From JAVHYG01 sp040390025 (GTDB lineage: Bacteria; Pseudomonadota; Gammaproteobacteria; Diplorickettsiales; Diplorickettsiaceae), in the NCBI GenBank assembly GCA_040390025.1, contig JAZJZD010000004.1, positions 186,001-250,000 of the forward strand: a DNA stretch of 64,000 nucleotides, in the 5' to 3' direction. The position numbers were made by a program, and so were the translations under genes. Shown in pieces: positions 1 through 8,286 of the stretch. Each line of letters begins with the position of its first letter. Positions within the stretch are counted from its first letter, which is position 1. The notes beneath the pieces were generated by a model. It worked only from the letters and a program-made list of their open reading frames with translations, searched no databases and was not told where the DNA came from.

Positions 1-28
1 ATAAACTGTCTAAGAGAAGATAAGCAGC

Positions 29-781
29 ATGCTTGACCTGATTGTCCCTGATTGGCCTGCGCCTTCTTGGATTAAGGCCTTTACCACAACGCGTCATGGA
101 GGCTTTAGCCATCCACCTTTCAATAGTCTGAATCTAAGCCCGTATGTAGGAGATAATGACCATAGTGTGGCCCAAAACCACCAACTTCTTAAAAGTTTAC
201 TAGGCCTAACAAACGATCCTCTCTGGCTCAAACAGGTGCATGGAACAAAGGTTATTTCTGCCAATGTCCCGTCTGACTTAGTAGCTGACGCGGTTTACTC
301 CCACGAACCCCAAGTAGTTTGTGCTGTACAAACAGCTGACTGCTTACCCATATTGGTTTGTAATCGTACTCACTATGGTGTAGCTGCCATTCATGCCGGC
401 TGGAAAGGTCTAGCCGCTGGCATTATAGAAAATAGTATACAAGCACTCGATTGTCCGCCGACCGATCTAATAGCTTGGTTAGGCCCCGCCATTGGCCCTC
501 AAGCCTTTGTTGTAGGAGAGGAAGTTATCACGGCATTTACAGAGAAAAGCCCTACAGCTAGCGCAGCTTTTCAACGGATAGACAATAAACACTGGTTGGC
601 AAACCTCTATCAACTTGCCAAACTACGGTTACATAGCCTCGGAATAAGCGCTATTTATGGCGGTAAGCATTGTACTTACACTAATAAAGAGCAATTCTTC
701 TCCTTCCGCCGAGATAAAGTAACGGGCCGCATGGCTAGTCTCATCTGGATTACTGGCTCTCTTCCTGAATCAACAAACTAA
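29..781 (+). CDS. pgeF: Purine nucleoside phosphorylase / laccase-domain protein YfiH (PgeF)
   Basis: A 250-residue member of the YfiH/YlmD/LACC1 family, cytosolic enzymes that act on purine nucleosides and in E. coli also hydrolyse mis-made peptidoglycan precursors. The three expected zinc ligands are visible: His71 in QVHG, Cys105 in TADCLPIL and His122 in HAGWKG. The C-terminal CTYTN and FSFRRD motifs are intact, and the length is normal. The ATG follows an AGAGAAGA stretch. The 28 bases before it contain a stop codon (21-23) that could end an upstream gene; rluD commonly lies there in related bacteria, but too little is present to say. Confidence 0.93.
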   Translation: MLDLIVPDWPAPSWIKAFTTTRHGGFSHPPFNSLNLSPYVGDNDHSVAQNHQLLKSLLGLTNDPLWLKQVHGTKVISANVPSDLVADAVYSHEPQVVCAVQTADCLPILVCNRTHYGVAAIHAGWKGLAAGIIENSIQALDCPPTDLIAWLGPAIGPQAFVVGEEVITAFTEKSPTASAAFQRIDNKHWLANLYQLAKLRLHSLGISAIYGGKHCTYTNKEQFFSFRRDKVTGRMASLIWITGSLPESTN

Positions 782-911
782 GCAAAACAGCCCCTTACCC
801 TGTAACCTGTAAAGCAAAGTCTTTTATTGTTCTTTTCTTGTACAAACACCCTCTCTCCTCTATACTACGGTCAATATAAAAATAAGATAATTATAACAAT
901 AACAACTATTT

Positions 912-1559
912 ATGCGTCGCTATTTATTAGCCTGCTTGCTTGGGCTATTCACCATACCCCTTTTTGCTAAGCCGCTACCACAAGACTTTTCAATAAATCC
1001 TCAGCAAGATATCGATGAAAAACGATGGGGAATACTTGTCTACCACAGCTGGATGACTAGTAACAATATTGGCGCCGTATTAACCTGGCAAAACGTCCAT
1101 TTAAAATACGGGACTTTAAACTCCATAGACCTAGCCTATCAACTAGCGCCGCAAAATCCGCTACGACATTTTTTTCAACCGCTGGTTAGTACGGTAGAAG
1201 TCGCAGGAAATTTTAGCCAGCGGCGTGATCCCAATGGCTTAATTTATGAATTCGACCCTTACTTAAATTTCCGTTGGAAGTCCTTTCCCTGGGATAACAT
1301 CATCACAACAACATTCTCTATTGGTGATGGACTTTCTTATGCAACAGGACTCCCTCTACGGGAAGAGCACGATTCAACAAATAATAATGCAAAACATTTA
1401 TTAAACTTTTTAGTCCTAGAAGCCAGTTTTGCCGCGCCTAAACATCCTGATTTACAATTTGTTGTACGAGTCAACCATCGTTGTGGCGCTTGGGGTCTAT
1501 TTGGAGCAGGTAACTTAAGCTCTAATGCTGTAGGCGTTGGAATACGTTATTTATTTTAA
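912..1559 (+). CDS. PagL-like outer-membrane beta-barrel protein (lipid A deacylase/acyloxyacyl hydrolase superfamily)
   Basis: A 215-residue protein with a Sec signal peptide (about residues 1-19, cleavage near LFA|KP) and alternating strands ending in an aromatic C-terminal residue (GIRYLF), typical of outer-membrane barrels. The C-terminal block, NHRCGAWGLF followed by SNAVGVGIRY, resembles proteins annotated as PagL-like lipid A 3-O-deacylases. PagL uses a His-x-Ser pair; here the equivalent position appears to read His-Arg-Cys, so activity is uncertain. It is a single-gene unit with AT-rich DNA on both sides and no clear Shine-Dalgarno before the ATG. The barrel assignment is firm; the enzyme assignment is tentative. 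Confidence 0.65.
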   Translation: MRRYLLACLLGLFTIPLFAKPLPQDFSINPQQDIDEKRWGILVYHSWMTSNNIGAVLTWQNVHLKYGTLNSIDLAYQLAPQNPLRHFFQPLVSTVEVAGNFSQRRDPNGLIYEFDPYLNFRWKSFPWDNIITTTFSIGDGLSYATGLPLREEHDSTNNNAKHLLNFLVLEASFAAPKHPDLQFVVRVNHRCGAWGLFGAGNLSSNAVGVGIRYLF

Positions 1560-2163
1560 GATATTAAACCAAATCCTAAAAATACCGTTGCCTACCTTGC
1601 TGGCATAAATAATTCACATGTAGAGTTTTTTATACTTCCGTTTCGGAGCAAACCAAGCATCACCAAGCCTGGCTTTGAAAATCTAAAGTTATCATCCCTT
1701 AACCCTTCATAAAGAATGAGAACTATTCAAGGTTTAAGTGAATTTTCTGGCTTTGAAGAAAGCTCACCGGAATCCTCTATTACTTTAACACTCGTTATTT
1801 TTTTACTTTCCGCATTATCTGACCAAAAGCTTCCGACTGAAGAAGTTTTATCTATTCGTTCTTTTTCCACTAAATTATTTAATACGCAAATTGCGTCATT
1901 ACTTTCTGAAAACTCTTTAGACGTAGCTATCGCATTTCTGTCAATGAAATTTAATAACCTTTTTTCTTTAGTGCAGTAAATTTTAGTCAACCTTTTTTTT
2001 ACAACCCTATTTCTATTTCCAATGCTTGAAATTTTTAAACTCCGTCTTGTATGAAACATTTGATATAACCTTAAAATAAAATTAAAATATTATGTAAATA
2101 AAATATTCATATTAAGTATAGCAACTATTTATTTTTTTTCAAAAATTTTTTAAAAAAAGAAAT
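1560..2163. other. AT-rich spacer with two mutually overlapping short open frames
   Basis: About 600 bases between the PagL-like gene and corB. An 87-codon frame (+, 1716-1979) and a 110-codon frame (-, 1727-2059) overlap almost completely, so at most one is real. The minus frame reads as a soluble polar protein rich in Ser, Glu and Lys but has no ribosome binding site. The plus frame has only a weak AAGA before its ATG. Neither resembles a family I know. The last 100 bases (2060-2163) are nearly pure A/T with runs of T and A that may help end corB transcription on the minus strand. Confidence 0.4.
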
Positions 2164-3438
2164 TTATTTTTTAGAAAGAGACGTTAAAACGATGCTTGGA
2201 AATATTTTCACAGTTTTAATACGGTTGTTTTTTACTGCAATAACTTCCATTCGTTTATCTTCCAATTGCAGTATTGTCCCTACTTTGGGAATGATTTCGA
2301 GGTGTTCGATGATAAGGCCGCTAAGTGTTTTAGGACCGCGTAAGGGGAAATTACAATTTAATTCACGATTTAAGTCTCGCAACGAAATTCCACCATCAAC
2401 TAAATAACTTCCATCCTCTTGAAGATAGACAGCTCGGCGCAACAACGCCGTATCGGTTGTAAATTCGCCTACAATCTCTTCTAAGATATCTTCCAAGGTA
2501 ATAAGTCCTTGGATTTCGCCATATTCATTCACAACCAAACCAATACGATGCTTTTCTCGGCGAAAATTTAATAACTGACTACTTAACGACGTCCCTTCTG
2601 GGATAAAATAAACTTCCTCTGCTACTTTAAGCAACCCTTCTTTACTCAACTGCGTTTCACTTAAACTATTTAAAACCCTACGGAAATGCAAAATACCAAT
2701 AATGTCGTCAATAGATTTTCGATAAATAGGTAAGCGTGTATATTCGCTCTTAATCAATTTTTTTAAGATAACATCCCACGACTCATTGATGTCGATTCCT
2801 ATAATCTCTTGACGGGGAACCATAATATCTTCTATAGCCACTTTCTCTAACTCTAATACTTTCAATAACATATCCTGATAATCACTGGGCATATGTCCCG
2901 TACTTTCATGCAGCAAGCTTGCCAACTCTTCGCGAGATAACTGCTCAACAGCTGATTTTGAAAGCCTTATTCCACACAAGCGCAAACTTGAGTTAGCGAT
3001 AAGATTCGTTAACCATACCAACGGATATAAAATATGTAATAAAATAATAAGCGGCCACACCGAAAAAAATGCAATTGGGAGTGGATAAAGTGTTGCTAGG
3101 GTCTTTGGCGCCACTTCGCCAAAAATTAATACAACAAACGTAAGCCCTAACGTTGCAAAAAAAACACCTCCTTGCCCAAAATATTGAATAGCGATCAGCG
3201 TTGCCACGGCAGCGGCTAAAATATCAGCGAAAGTTCCACACAACAGGATAACGCCTAACAAGCGATCCGGTCTTTTTAATAAATTTTGTACTTGCTTTGC
3301 TAAATAATGATTATGCCGCACTAAATGTCTTAAGCGATATCGATTAATTGATAACATCGCCGCTTCTGCCAATGAAAAAAAGACCGTGCATAGCAGTAAA
3401 ACTACTAATAAACTGACGAGAAATTTAAGTGAATGCAC
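2164..3438 (-). CDS. corB: CorB/CNNM-family membrane protein with CBS and CorC_HlyC domains (Mg2+/Co2+ transport)
   Basis: A 424-residue inner-membrane protein. The N-terminal DUF21/CNNM region (about 1-180) carries hydrophobic helices and the FFSLAEAAMLSINRYRL signature. A tandem CBS pair follows (about 200-320; IMVPRQEI, YTRLPIYR, GLITLEDILEEIVGE), then the C-terminal CorC_HlyC domain. The family takes part in magnesium/cobalt export or homeostasis. The start is a GTG at 3438 with AAGGAAAGA upstream; no in-frame ATG gives a full first helix. It lies 19 bases after ypjD on the same strand, an arrangement (ypjD-corB beside ffh) that is standard in gammaproteobacteria. Confidence 0.93.
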   Translation of the reverse strand: MHSLKFLVSLLVVLLLCTVFFSLAEAAMLSINRYRLRHLVRHNHYLAKQVQNLLKRPDRLLGVILLCGTFADILAAAVATLIAIQYFGQGGVFFATLGLTFVVLIFGEVAPKTLATLYPLPIAFFSVWPLIILLHILYPLVWLTNLIANSSLRLCGIRLSKSAVEQLSREELASLLHESTGHMPSDYQDMLLKVLELEKVAIEDIMVPRQEIIGIDINESWDVILKKLIKSEYTRLPIYRKSIDDIIGILHFRRVLNSLSETQLSKEGLLKVAEEVYFIPEGTSLSSQLLNFRREKHRIGLVVNEYGEIQGLITLEDILEEIVGEFTTDTALLRRAVYLQEDGSYLVDGGISLRDLNRELNCNFPLRGPKTLSGLIIEHLEIIPKVGTILQLEDKRMEVIAVKNNRIKTVKIFPSIVLTSLSKK

Positions 3439-3457
3439 TGTTTAAAATCTTTCCTTA

Positions 3458-3895
3458 TTAAAGCGCAGGCATGAGTAAAATTGCCCCTAAATAAATTCCA
3501 CCAATTAAGCTCACTCCTACTAAGGTCCAGCGAATAGCTACTTTTCCACGCCACCCGAAATAGCTTCTACCAATTAATAACATTAAAAGCACTGACCATG
3601 CCACTATCGACAAAAGCGTTTTTTGCCATAAGCCTTCTAAGGCAATCGGATGAAATAAAACTAAACTGGTGACTAATACAAGCGTCAACAACACAATGGC
3701 AATAAAAATTAAGGTGAATAAATAAGTCTCCATTACTTCAAGCGGAGGGAAATAATGGATAAAGCTAATCGCTTGTTTATGCTTAAGAATCCATTCTTGA
3801 CTAGCCAGTAATAACGCTTGAAGTGCCGCTATACATAAAACGATGAACACGAGCGTTGAGAGAAAAAAATGAATAAAGTCAGCGCAGGAAGCCAT
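3458..3895 (-). CDS. ypjD: YpjD, cytochrome c assembly-like inner-membrane protein, N-terminally short
   Basis: About 145 residues matching the C-terminal half of YpjD (CcsA/CcmC-like fold). Visible are LQALLLASQ, FPPLEVMETYLF, the LLSIVAWSVLLMLLIGRSYFGWRGKVAIRW block, and a final membrane helix. Usual YpjD is about 260-270 residues, so three or more N-terminal helices are missing. The ATG at 3895 is preceded by GAGGTAGG. A TTG at 3931 would add 12 residues, but there is no room for a full-length start before ffh at 3994. The gene is either a minimal version or a 5'-truncated remnant that keeps an open frame. It shares its direction with corB and is divergent from ffh. Confidence 0.75.
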   Translation of the reverse strand: MASCADFIHFFLSTLVFIVLCIAALQALLLASQEWILKHKQAISFIHYFPPLEVMETYLFTLIFIAIVLLTLVLVTSLVLFHPIALEGLWQKTLLSIVAWSVLLMLLIGRSYFGWRGKVAIRWTLVGVSLIGGIYLGAILLMPAL

Positions 3896-3993
3896 AATAA
3901 ATTTACCTACCTCAGCCTTAAGCTGATACAATAACAGAATTTTTTAAGTCATTCATTATCAGCTTCTTAAAAAGCAAGAAAAGAGTCGCACCC

Positions 3994-5346
3994 ATGTTTG
4001 ATAATTTAACCGAACGTTTAACACAATCTTTTAAGAATATCCGTGGACAAGGCCGTTTAAGTGAAAATAATATTCGCGAAAGTCTACGCGACGTAAAAAA
4101 AAGCTTAATTGAAGCCGATGTCGCTTACCCCGTTGTCAAAGTGATAGTCGAAAAAATACGACAGGAGGCGCTAGGGCAAAAAGTAATGGCCAGCTTAACA
4201 CCTGGTCAAGCCTTTATAAAAATTGTTAATAACACGCTAACCCAGATAATGGGAGAACAACTCTCAGAATTAAATCTTTCCACACAACCCCCTGCAGTTA
4301 TACTGATGGCCGGTTTACAAGGCTCGGGAAAAACCACAACCGTTGCTAAACTAGCCCATTGGCTAAAGACACAAAAAAATAAATCTGTGCTGGTCACCAG
4401 TACAGACATTCATCGTCCCGCTGCCATTTTACAGCTAGAAAATTTAGCACAATCGATAGAAGTTACCTTCCATCCCAGCGATGCCTCTCAAAACCCCACA
4501 CATATCGCACAATCTGCTATCCAAGCAGCCCGAATTAAAGGAATAGATATCGTTATCATCGACACGGCTGGTCGTCTACACATCGATACAGCCATGATGG
4601 ATGAGATTCGTGCTCTCCACAAAGTGGCCCACCCTATAGAAACCTTATTTGTCTTGGACAGTATGATGGGGCAAGAGGCAGCAAAAACAGCGAAGGCCTT
4701 TGATGAAGCTATTCCCCTGACAGGAATTATTCTTACTAAACTCGATGGCGACACGCGTGGCGGGGCTGCTCTATCGGTGAAATTTACGGTAGGAAAGCCT
4801 ATTAAATTTATAGGGGCTGGCGAGAAAACTGCAGCACTTGAGCCATTTTACCCGGACAGAATTGCATCACGCATACTAGGGATGGGTGATGTACTTTCAC
4901 TTGTAGAAGAAGTGCAACGCCATGTCGACCAAAAATCAGTGCAAAAACTCAATCAAAAACTGCAAAAAGGAAAAAAATTTAATCTTGAGGATTTTTTGAA
5001 TCAGCTCCAACAGATGGACAAAATGGGAGGAATGTCGCAACTCTTAGAAAAGCTTCCAGGAGGAAATTCTGCACTTTTAGCCTCCGCTAAAAATACCCTG
5101 AACGAAAAATTAACAATTCAAATGAAAGCTATCATCTGTTCTATGACGAAAAAAGAACGTCACTTTCCAGATATCATCCAAGGATCTCGAAAACGGCGGA
5201 TTGCCTCAGGCTCGGGTACACAAATACAAGACGTTAACCGTTTACTTAAGCAATTCAATCAAATGCAGAAAATGATGAAGCGTTTTTCTAAACCAGGCAG
5301 TATGGATAAACTCCTACAAGGGTTACAAAACCAACATCCTCATTAA
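3994..5346 (+). CDS. ffh: Signal recognition particle GTPase Ffh (SRP54)
   Basis: A 450-residue SRP protein that binds 4.5S RNA and signal sequences and delivers nascent membrane proteins to FtsY. The N-domain helices (1-90) are followed by the GTPase domain: P-loop GLQGSGKTT near residue 107, insertion-box RPAAILQL, DTAGR near 189, TKLDGDTRGG near 247. The Met-rich M domain (about 300-450) contains the RNA-binding SGSGTQIQDVNRLLKQF segment. Length and motifs are normal. It is the first gene of a conserved rightward block (ffh, rpsP, rimM, trmD, rplS). Confidence 0.98.
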   Translation: MFDNLTERLTQSFKNIRGQGRLSENNIRESLRDVKKSLIEADVAYPVVKVIVEKIRQEALGQKVMASLTPGQAFIKIVNNTLTQIMGEQLSELNLSTQPPAVILMAGLQGSGKTTTVAKLAHWLKTQKNKSVLVTSTDIHRPAAILQLENLAQSIEVTFHPSDASQNPTHIAQSAIQAARIKGIDIVIIDTAGRLHIDTAMMDEIRALHKVAHPIETLFVLDSMMGQEAAKTAKAFDEAIPLTGIILTKLDGDTRGGAALSVKFTVGKPIKFIGAGEKTAALEPFYPDRIASRILGMGDVLSLVEEVQRHVDQKSVQKLNQKLQKGKKFNLEDFLNQLQQMDKMGGMSQLLEKLPGGNSALLASAKNTLNEKLTIQMKAIICSMTKKERHFPDIIQGSRKRRIASGSGTQIQDVNRLLKQFNQMQKMMKRFSKPGSMDKLLQGLQNQHPH

Positions 5347-5435
5347 GCCCTTCCCAAATGGTTAAAATTTGAGTAGAATCGCCAGCTTCAATCCAATTGA
5401 ATTCTAGATATATATATAAGAGGAAGACTTATTCC

Positions 5436-5723
5436 ATGGTTACCATTCGTTTATCGCGAGGGGGTATTAAAAAACGTCCCTTTTACCACATTGTTGTAAC
5501 AGATAGCCGAAAACCTCGTGACGGACGCTATATTGAACGTTTAGGTTATTATAACCCCATGCCAGCTGGCAATGATGTGCCTTTAAAAATAGCAGAAGAA
5601 CGAACACAATACTGGCTATCGCAAGGTGCCCAGCTATCTGAAAAAGTTAAAAATCTTATTAAGGCCGCCAAGAAGATGTCCCCGGCTACAAAAAGCGCAG
5701 ACCAGACCGAAATTGCCGCTTAA
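5436..5723 (+). CDS. rpsP: 30S ribosomal protein S16
   Basis: A 95-residue S16 protein starting MVTIRLSRGG, with the family motifs KRPFYHIVV, DSRKPRDGRYIERLGYYNP and a Lys/Ala-rich tail. The ATG at 5436 follows a good AGAGGAAG ribosome binding site. An in-frame TTG further upstream (5397) would add 13 residues unlike any S16 and is rejected. It is the first ribosomal gene of the rpsP-rimM-trmD-rplS operon; the 143-base gap to rimM is unusually long and structured. Confidence 0.98.
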   Translation: MVTIRLSRGGIKKRPFYHIVVTDSRKPRDGRYIERLGYYNPMPAGNDVPLKIAEERTQYWLSQGAQLSEKVKNLIKAAKKMSPATKSADQTEIAA

Positions 5724-5753
5724 AACCCAACATAGATTTTTATTCTAAATAAG

Positions 5754-5862
5754 CCTCTTTTCAAGTCAAGTATGAACTTGAGCTTGAGGTATACGCTTAA
5801 CGAGGACCGTAGGTAAGCGCTCAACAACGAAATCAAGCTCATAACGGTAGTTTGGAAAGAGG
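5754..5862 (+). promoter_or_regulatory. Long-range stem-loop in the rpsP-rimM spacer that pairs the rimM ribosome binding site
   Basis: Three nested pairings are visible: CCTCTTTTC (5754-5762) with GGAAAGAGG (5854-5862), GAGCTTGA with TCAAGCTC inside it, and CGCTTA with TAAGCG innermost. The outer 3' arm holds the AGAGG ribosome binding site of rimM. The fold could regulate translation or protect the mRNA, or could be a dispersed repeat: the AACAACGAAATCAA string also occurs in the large inverted repeat near 13.5 kb. Function is inferred only. Confidence 0.45.
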
Positions 5863-5866
5863 TCTA

Positions 5867-6376
5867 ATGCGAAAAATTTGGGTTCTAGTCGGTTCTGTAG
5901 GAAAGCCTCATGGCATTAAAGGCTGGGTCAAAATAAACTCCTATACAGAACCTCTAACTAACATTCTCCTATACAAACCTTGGTACCTAAAAACGTCTGA
6001 TAAAGAAGAGCCCGTCCTTGTTAAAATAGGCCAGCATCAGATTCAGGATCAGCGGTTGGTCGTGCAATTTGAAAACTGCCAAACCCCTGAGTCTGCCCGT
6101 CTCTTTACGAATAACCAAATCTATGTTGAACGCAAGCAATTTTTTCCGCTGAGTTCTAAAGAATACTATTGGGCTGATTTAGAAGGCCTAAAAGTCTATA
6201 CTTGTGAGAAAGTTTATTTAGGTGTTATCCAAACACTTATTGCTACGGGCTCTAACGATGTCCTCATCATTGAGGGTGAAAAAAGAATCCTTATCCCATT
6301 TTTACTCGATCACACAATTAAATCCATTGATTTGGATCAGCAAATAATGGTAGTCGATTGGGACCCCGATTTTTAA
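5867..6376 (+). CDS. rimM: Ribosome maturation factor RimM
   Basis: A 169-residue 16S rRNA processing protein that binds S19 and helps assemble the 30S head. The N-terminal barrel shows VGSVGKPHGIKGWVKI; the PRC-barrel half shows YYWADLEGL, then the TGSNDVLII, RILIPFL and MVVDWDPDF elements. The ATG at 5867 has AGAGG five bases upstream; an upstream in-frame TTG (5852) is less likely. It is followed 31 bases later by trmD. Normal length for the family. Confidence 0.96.
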   Translation: MRKIWVLVGSVGKPHGIKGWVKINSYTEPLTNILLYKPWYLKTSDKEEPVLVKIGQHQIQDQRLVVQFENCQTPESARLFTNNQIYVERKQFFPLSSKEYYWADLEGLKVYTCEKVYLGVIQTLIATGSNDVLIIEGEKRILIPFLLDHTIKSIDLDQQIMVVDWDPDF

Positions 6377-6407
6377 AAGGGTGCCTTAAGACACCCTCTA
6401 AACTCTT

Positions 6408-7139
6408 ATGAATATTCAAGTCATTACCCTATTTCCAGAAATGTTTGCCGCGTTAAATGCAAGTATTCCCGGCCGCGCACAAAAACAAGGGCTTATCCAA
6501 CTCTCCTATTTAAACCCTAGAGATTTTACAACCGATAAACATAAAACAGTCGATGATAAATCTTATGGTGGCGGCCCAGGCATGATTATGAAATTTAAGC
6601 CCCTTCAAGCAGCAATACAAGCGGCTAGACAGAACCATCCGGGCCTTATTAGTTACCTCTCTCCGCAGGGAGCCCGTTTTGACCAAACAGCCGCTCAACA
6701 GTTAAGTCAACGTCAAAGCCTCATTTTAATAGCGGGGCGCTATGAAGGTGTAGATCAGCGTCTTATTGATAAAGAAGTGGATGAAGAATGGTCCGTGGGC
6801 GATTTTATCTTAAGTGGTGGGGAATTAGCTGCGATGTGCCTTATCGATGCCGTTATTCGCCTATTAGAAGGTGCCCTCGGTCATTTGGAATCAGCTTTAC
6901 AGGATTCTTTTAGCCATTCTTTGCTAGACTATCCCCACTATACGCGCCCTGCCGAAATTGATAATCTAGCCGTTCCTCCCGTTTTACTCGGTGGGGATCA
7001 TAAAGCTATTTGCCGATGGCGCTTAAAACAAGCACTAGGACGAACATGGCAACGCCGTCCCGATTTACTAAAAAAGCATATACTTAGCGAACAAGAGCAG
7101 GTATTATTGGCAGAATTCATCCGTGAGCATAGCGAATAA
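6408..7139 (+). CDS. trmD: tRNA (guanine-N1)-methyltransferase TrmD
   Basis: A 243-residue SPOUT-class methyltransferase that makes m1G37 in tRNA anticodon loops to prevent frameshifting. It starts MNIQVITLFPEMF. GGGPGMIMKF precedes the trefoil-knot AdoMet site (GRYEGVDQRLID, SVGDFILSGGE, about residues 110-145). The C-terminal domain has HYTRPAEI and GDHKAICRWR. All expected motifs are intact. It is the third gene of the rpsP operon and ends 15 bases before rplS. Confidence 0.98.
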   Translation: MNIQVITLFPEMFAALNASIPGRAQKQGLIQLSYLNPRDFTTDKHKTVDDKSYGGGPGMIMKFKPLQAAIQAARQNHPGLISYLSPQGARFDQTAAQQLSQRQSLILIAGRYEGVDQRLIDKEVDEEWSVGDFILSGGELAAMCLIDAVIRLLEGALGHLESALQDSFSHSLLDYPHYTRPAEIDNLAVPPVLLGGDHKAICRWRLKQALGRTWQRRPDLLKKHILSEQEQVLLAEFIREHSE

Positions 7140-7154
7140 GATTTGGAGTTAGCG

Positions 7155-7559
7155 ATGAGTAATCTCATACAAACGATTGAACAAGAACAAATGACCCAAC
7201 AAAACTTCCCAGACTTTCGTACTGGCGATACTATTATCGTAAAAGTAAAAGTTAAAGAAGGAACTCGAGAGCGATTACAAGCCTTTGAAGGCGTTGTTAT
7301 TGCAAGGCGTAAACGTGGGTTTAATTCATCTTTTACCGTTAGAAAGATTTCGCATGGTGAAGGTGTAGAACGTGTATTTGCACTTTATAGTCCCTTAATA
7401 GCAGACATAGAAATCAAACGCCGTGGTGATGTTCGCAAAGGAAAACTCTATCATTTGCGCAATCTTCGTGGTAAGGCGGCTCGTATTAAAGAAAAACTAG
7501 AAAATACTAAGCAAATATTGCCAGAGGTAAAAAACAACAATAGTGAAACTACAGGATAA
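7155..7559 (+). CDS. rplS: 50S ribosomal protein L19
   Basis: A 134-residue L19 protein, located at the 30S-50S interface. The motifs FRTGDTIIVKVKVKEG, RLQAFEGVVIARR, SFTVRKIS, GVERVFALYSPLI and GKLYHLRNLRGKAARIKE are all present. The ATG at 7155 follows GGAG, in preference to the TTG at 7143. The C-terminal tail (about 20 residues rich in Asn and Glu) extends somewhat past the usual end. It is the last gene of the rpsP-rimM-trmD-rplS operon. Confidence 0.98.
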   Translation: MSNLIQTIEQEQMTQQNFPDFRTGDTIIVKVKVKEGTRERLQAFEGVVIARRKRGFNSSFTVRKISHGEGVERVFALYSPLIADIEIKRRGDVRKGKLYHLRNLRGKAARIKEKLENTKQILPEVKNNNSETTG

Positions 7560-7592
7560 AATGCACTATTTGTTGAATCTTGGTTTAGGTTT

Positions 7593-8120
7593 ATGGCGAC
7601 GCGGAATAAAAATAAAAAAGGACTACAAACAAAGGCCGAACGTACTAATTCAAATTATTCAGCCGTTATTCAAGCACCCTTCGGTAAGTTAGGAATAGTA
7701 GTTCAATCTTTCCTTGTAAAGATTGAGTTTCTAGAAGATGACGTTCCCTTAGGGTTTGCTGCAAAACAACCTGTAATTAGCCAAATCGTTAGTGAATTAA
7801 ACCATTATTTTAAAAATCCCAATTTTCAATTTACTATCCCCTATTACGTCGCTGGAACCACTTTCCAAAAACGGGTATGGAATGCCTTAATTCATCTGCC
7901 TACTGGCAAAACAAGCACTTACGGAGAACTAGCCAAGAAATTAAAAACAGGCGCAAGGGCTATTGGAAATGCGTGCCGATCCAATCCATTACCCTTATTA
8001 ATCCCCTGTCACCGTGTGCTAGCCCAACACGGACTCGGTGGTTTTAGTGGTGAACGTACAGGAAAAAAAACGTCCATAAAGCAATGGTTGTTAGCGCATG
8101 AAGCGGCTAGATCATCTTAA
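7593..8120 (+). CDS. ogt: Methylated-DNA--protein-cysteine methyltransferase (Ogt/Ada-C type)
   Basis: A 175-residue suicide DNA-repair protein that removes the methyl group from O6-methylguanine. The C-terminal domain has FQKRVWNALIHLPTGKTSTYGELA, the helix-turn-helix stretch ARAIGNACRSNP, and the PCHRV active site with acceptor Cys139, followed by GGFSGE. The N-terminal 25 residues are basic and variable. It lies 33 bases after rplS and may be read with it, although it is not part of the classical operon. Confidence 0.93.
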   Translation: MATRNKNKKGLQTKAERTNSNYSAVIQAPFGKLGIVVQSFLVKIEFLEDDVPLGFAAKQPVISQIVSELNHYFKNPNFQFTIPYYVAGTTFQKRVWNALIHLPTGKTSTYGELAKKLKTGARAIGNACRSNPLPLLIPCHRVLAQHGLGGFSGERTGKKTSIKQWLLAHEAARSS

Positions 8121-8212
8121 AAGCAGCTAAAAAAAACCAAGCATATAATTCAAGCTGAGTGTGCAGAAAAAATTGAGTTAAAACATCGCGCATTCTACAT
8201 CTGTCAAGAAAG

Positions 8213-8240
8213 TGTAAGTAATTACGCAAATTCGTGTAAG
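8213..8240 (+). promoter_or_regulatory. Possible GacA/LetA-type upstream site of the small RNA
   Basis: Two TGTAAG half-sites (8213-8218 and 8235-8240), 22 bases apart. GacA/UvrY sites have a TGTAAG-N6-CTTACA form; the right half is not recognisable at either copy. The position, about 50-75 bases before the likely RNA start near 8287, fits known GacA-controlled csrB/rsm promoters. The AT-rich TAATAAATAAT at about 8271-8281 may be the -10 region. Weak evidence. Confidence 0.28.
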
Positions 8241-8286
8241 CAAAAACTGAAGCAGTCAATCGCCCATTGTAATAAATAATAAGTTT

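Noticed and set aside
1716..2059. Two overlapping small genes between the PagL-like gene and corB
   Set aside because: They cover each other, lack good ribosome binding sites and have no recognisable family; kept only as a note in the spacer entry.
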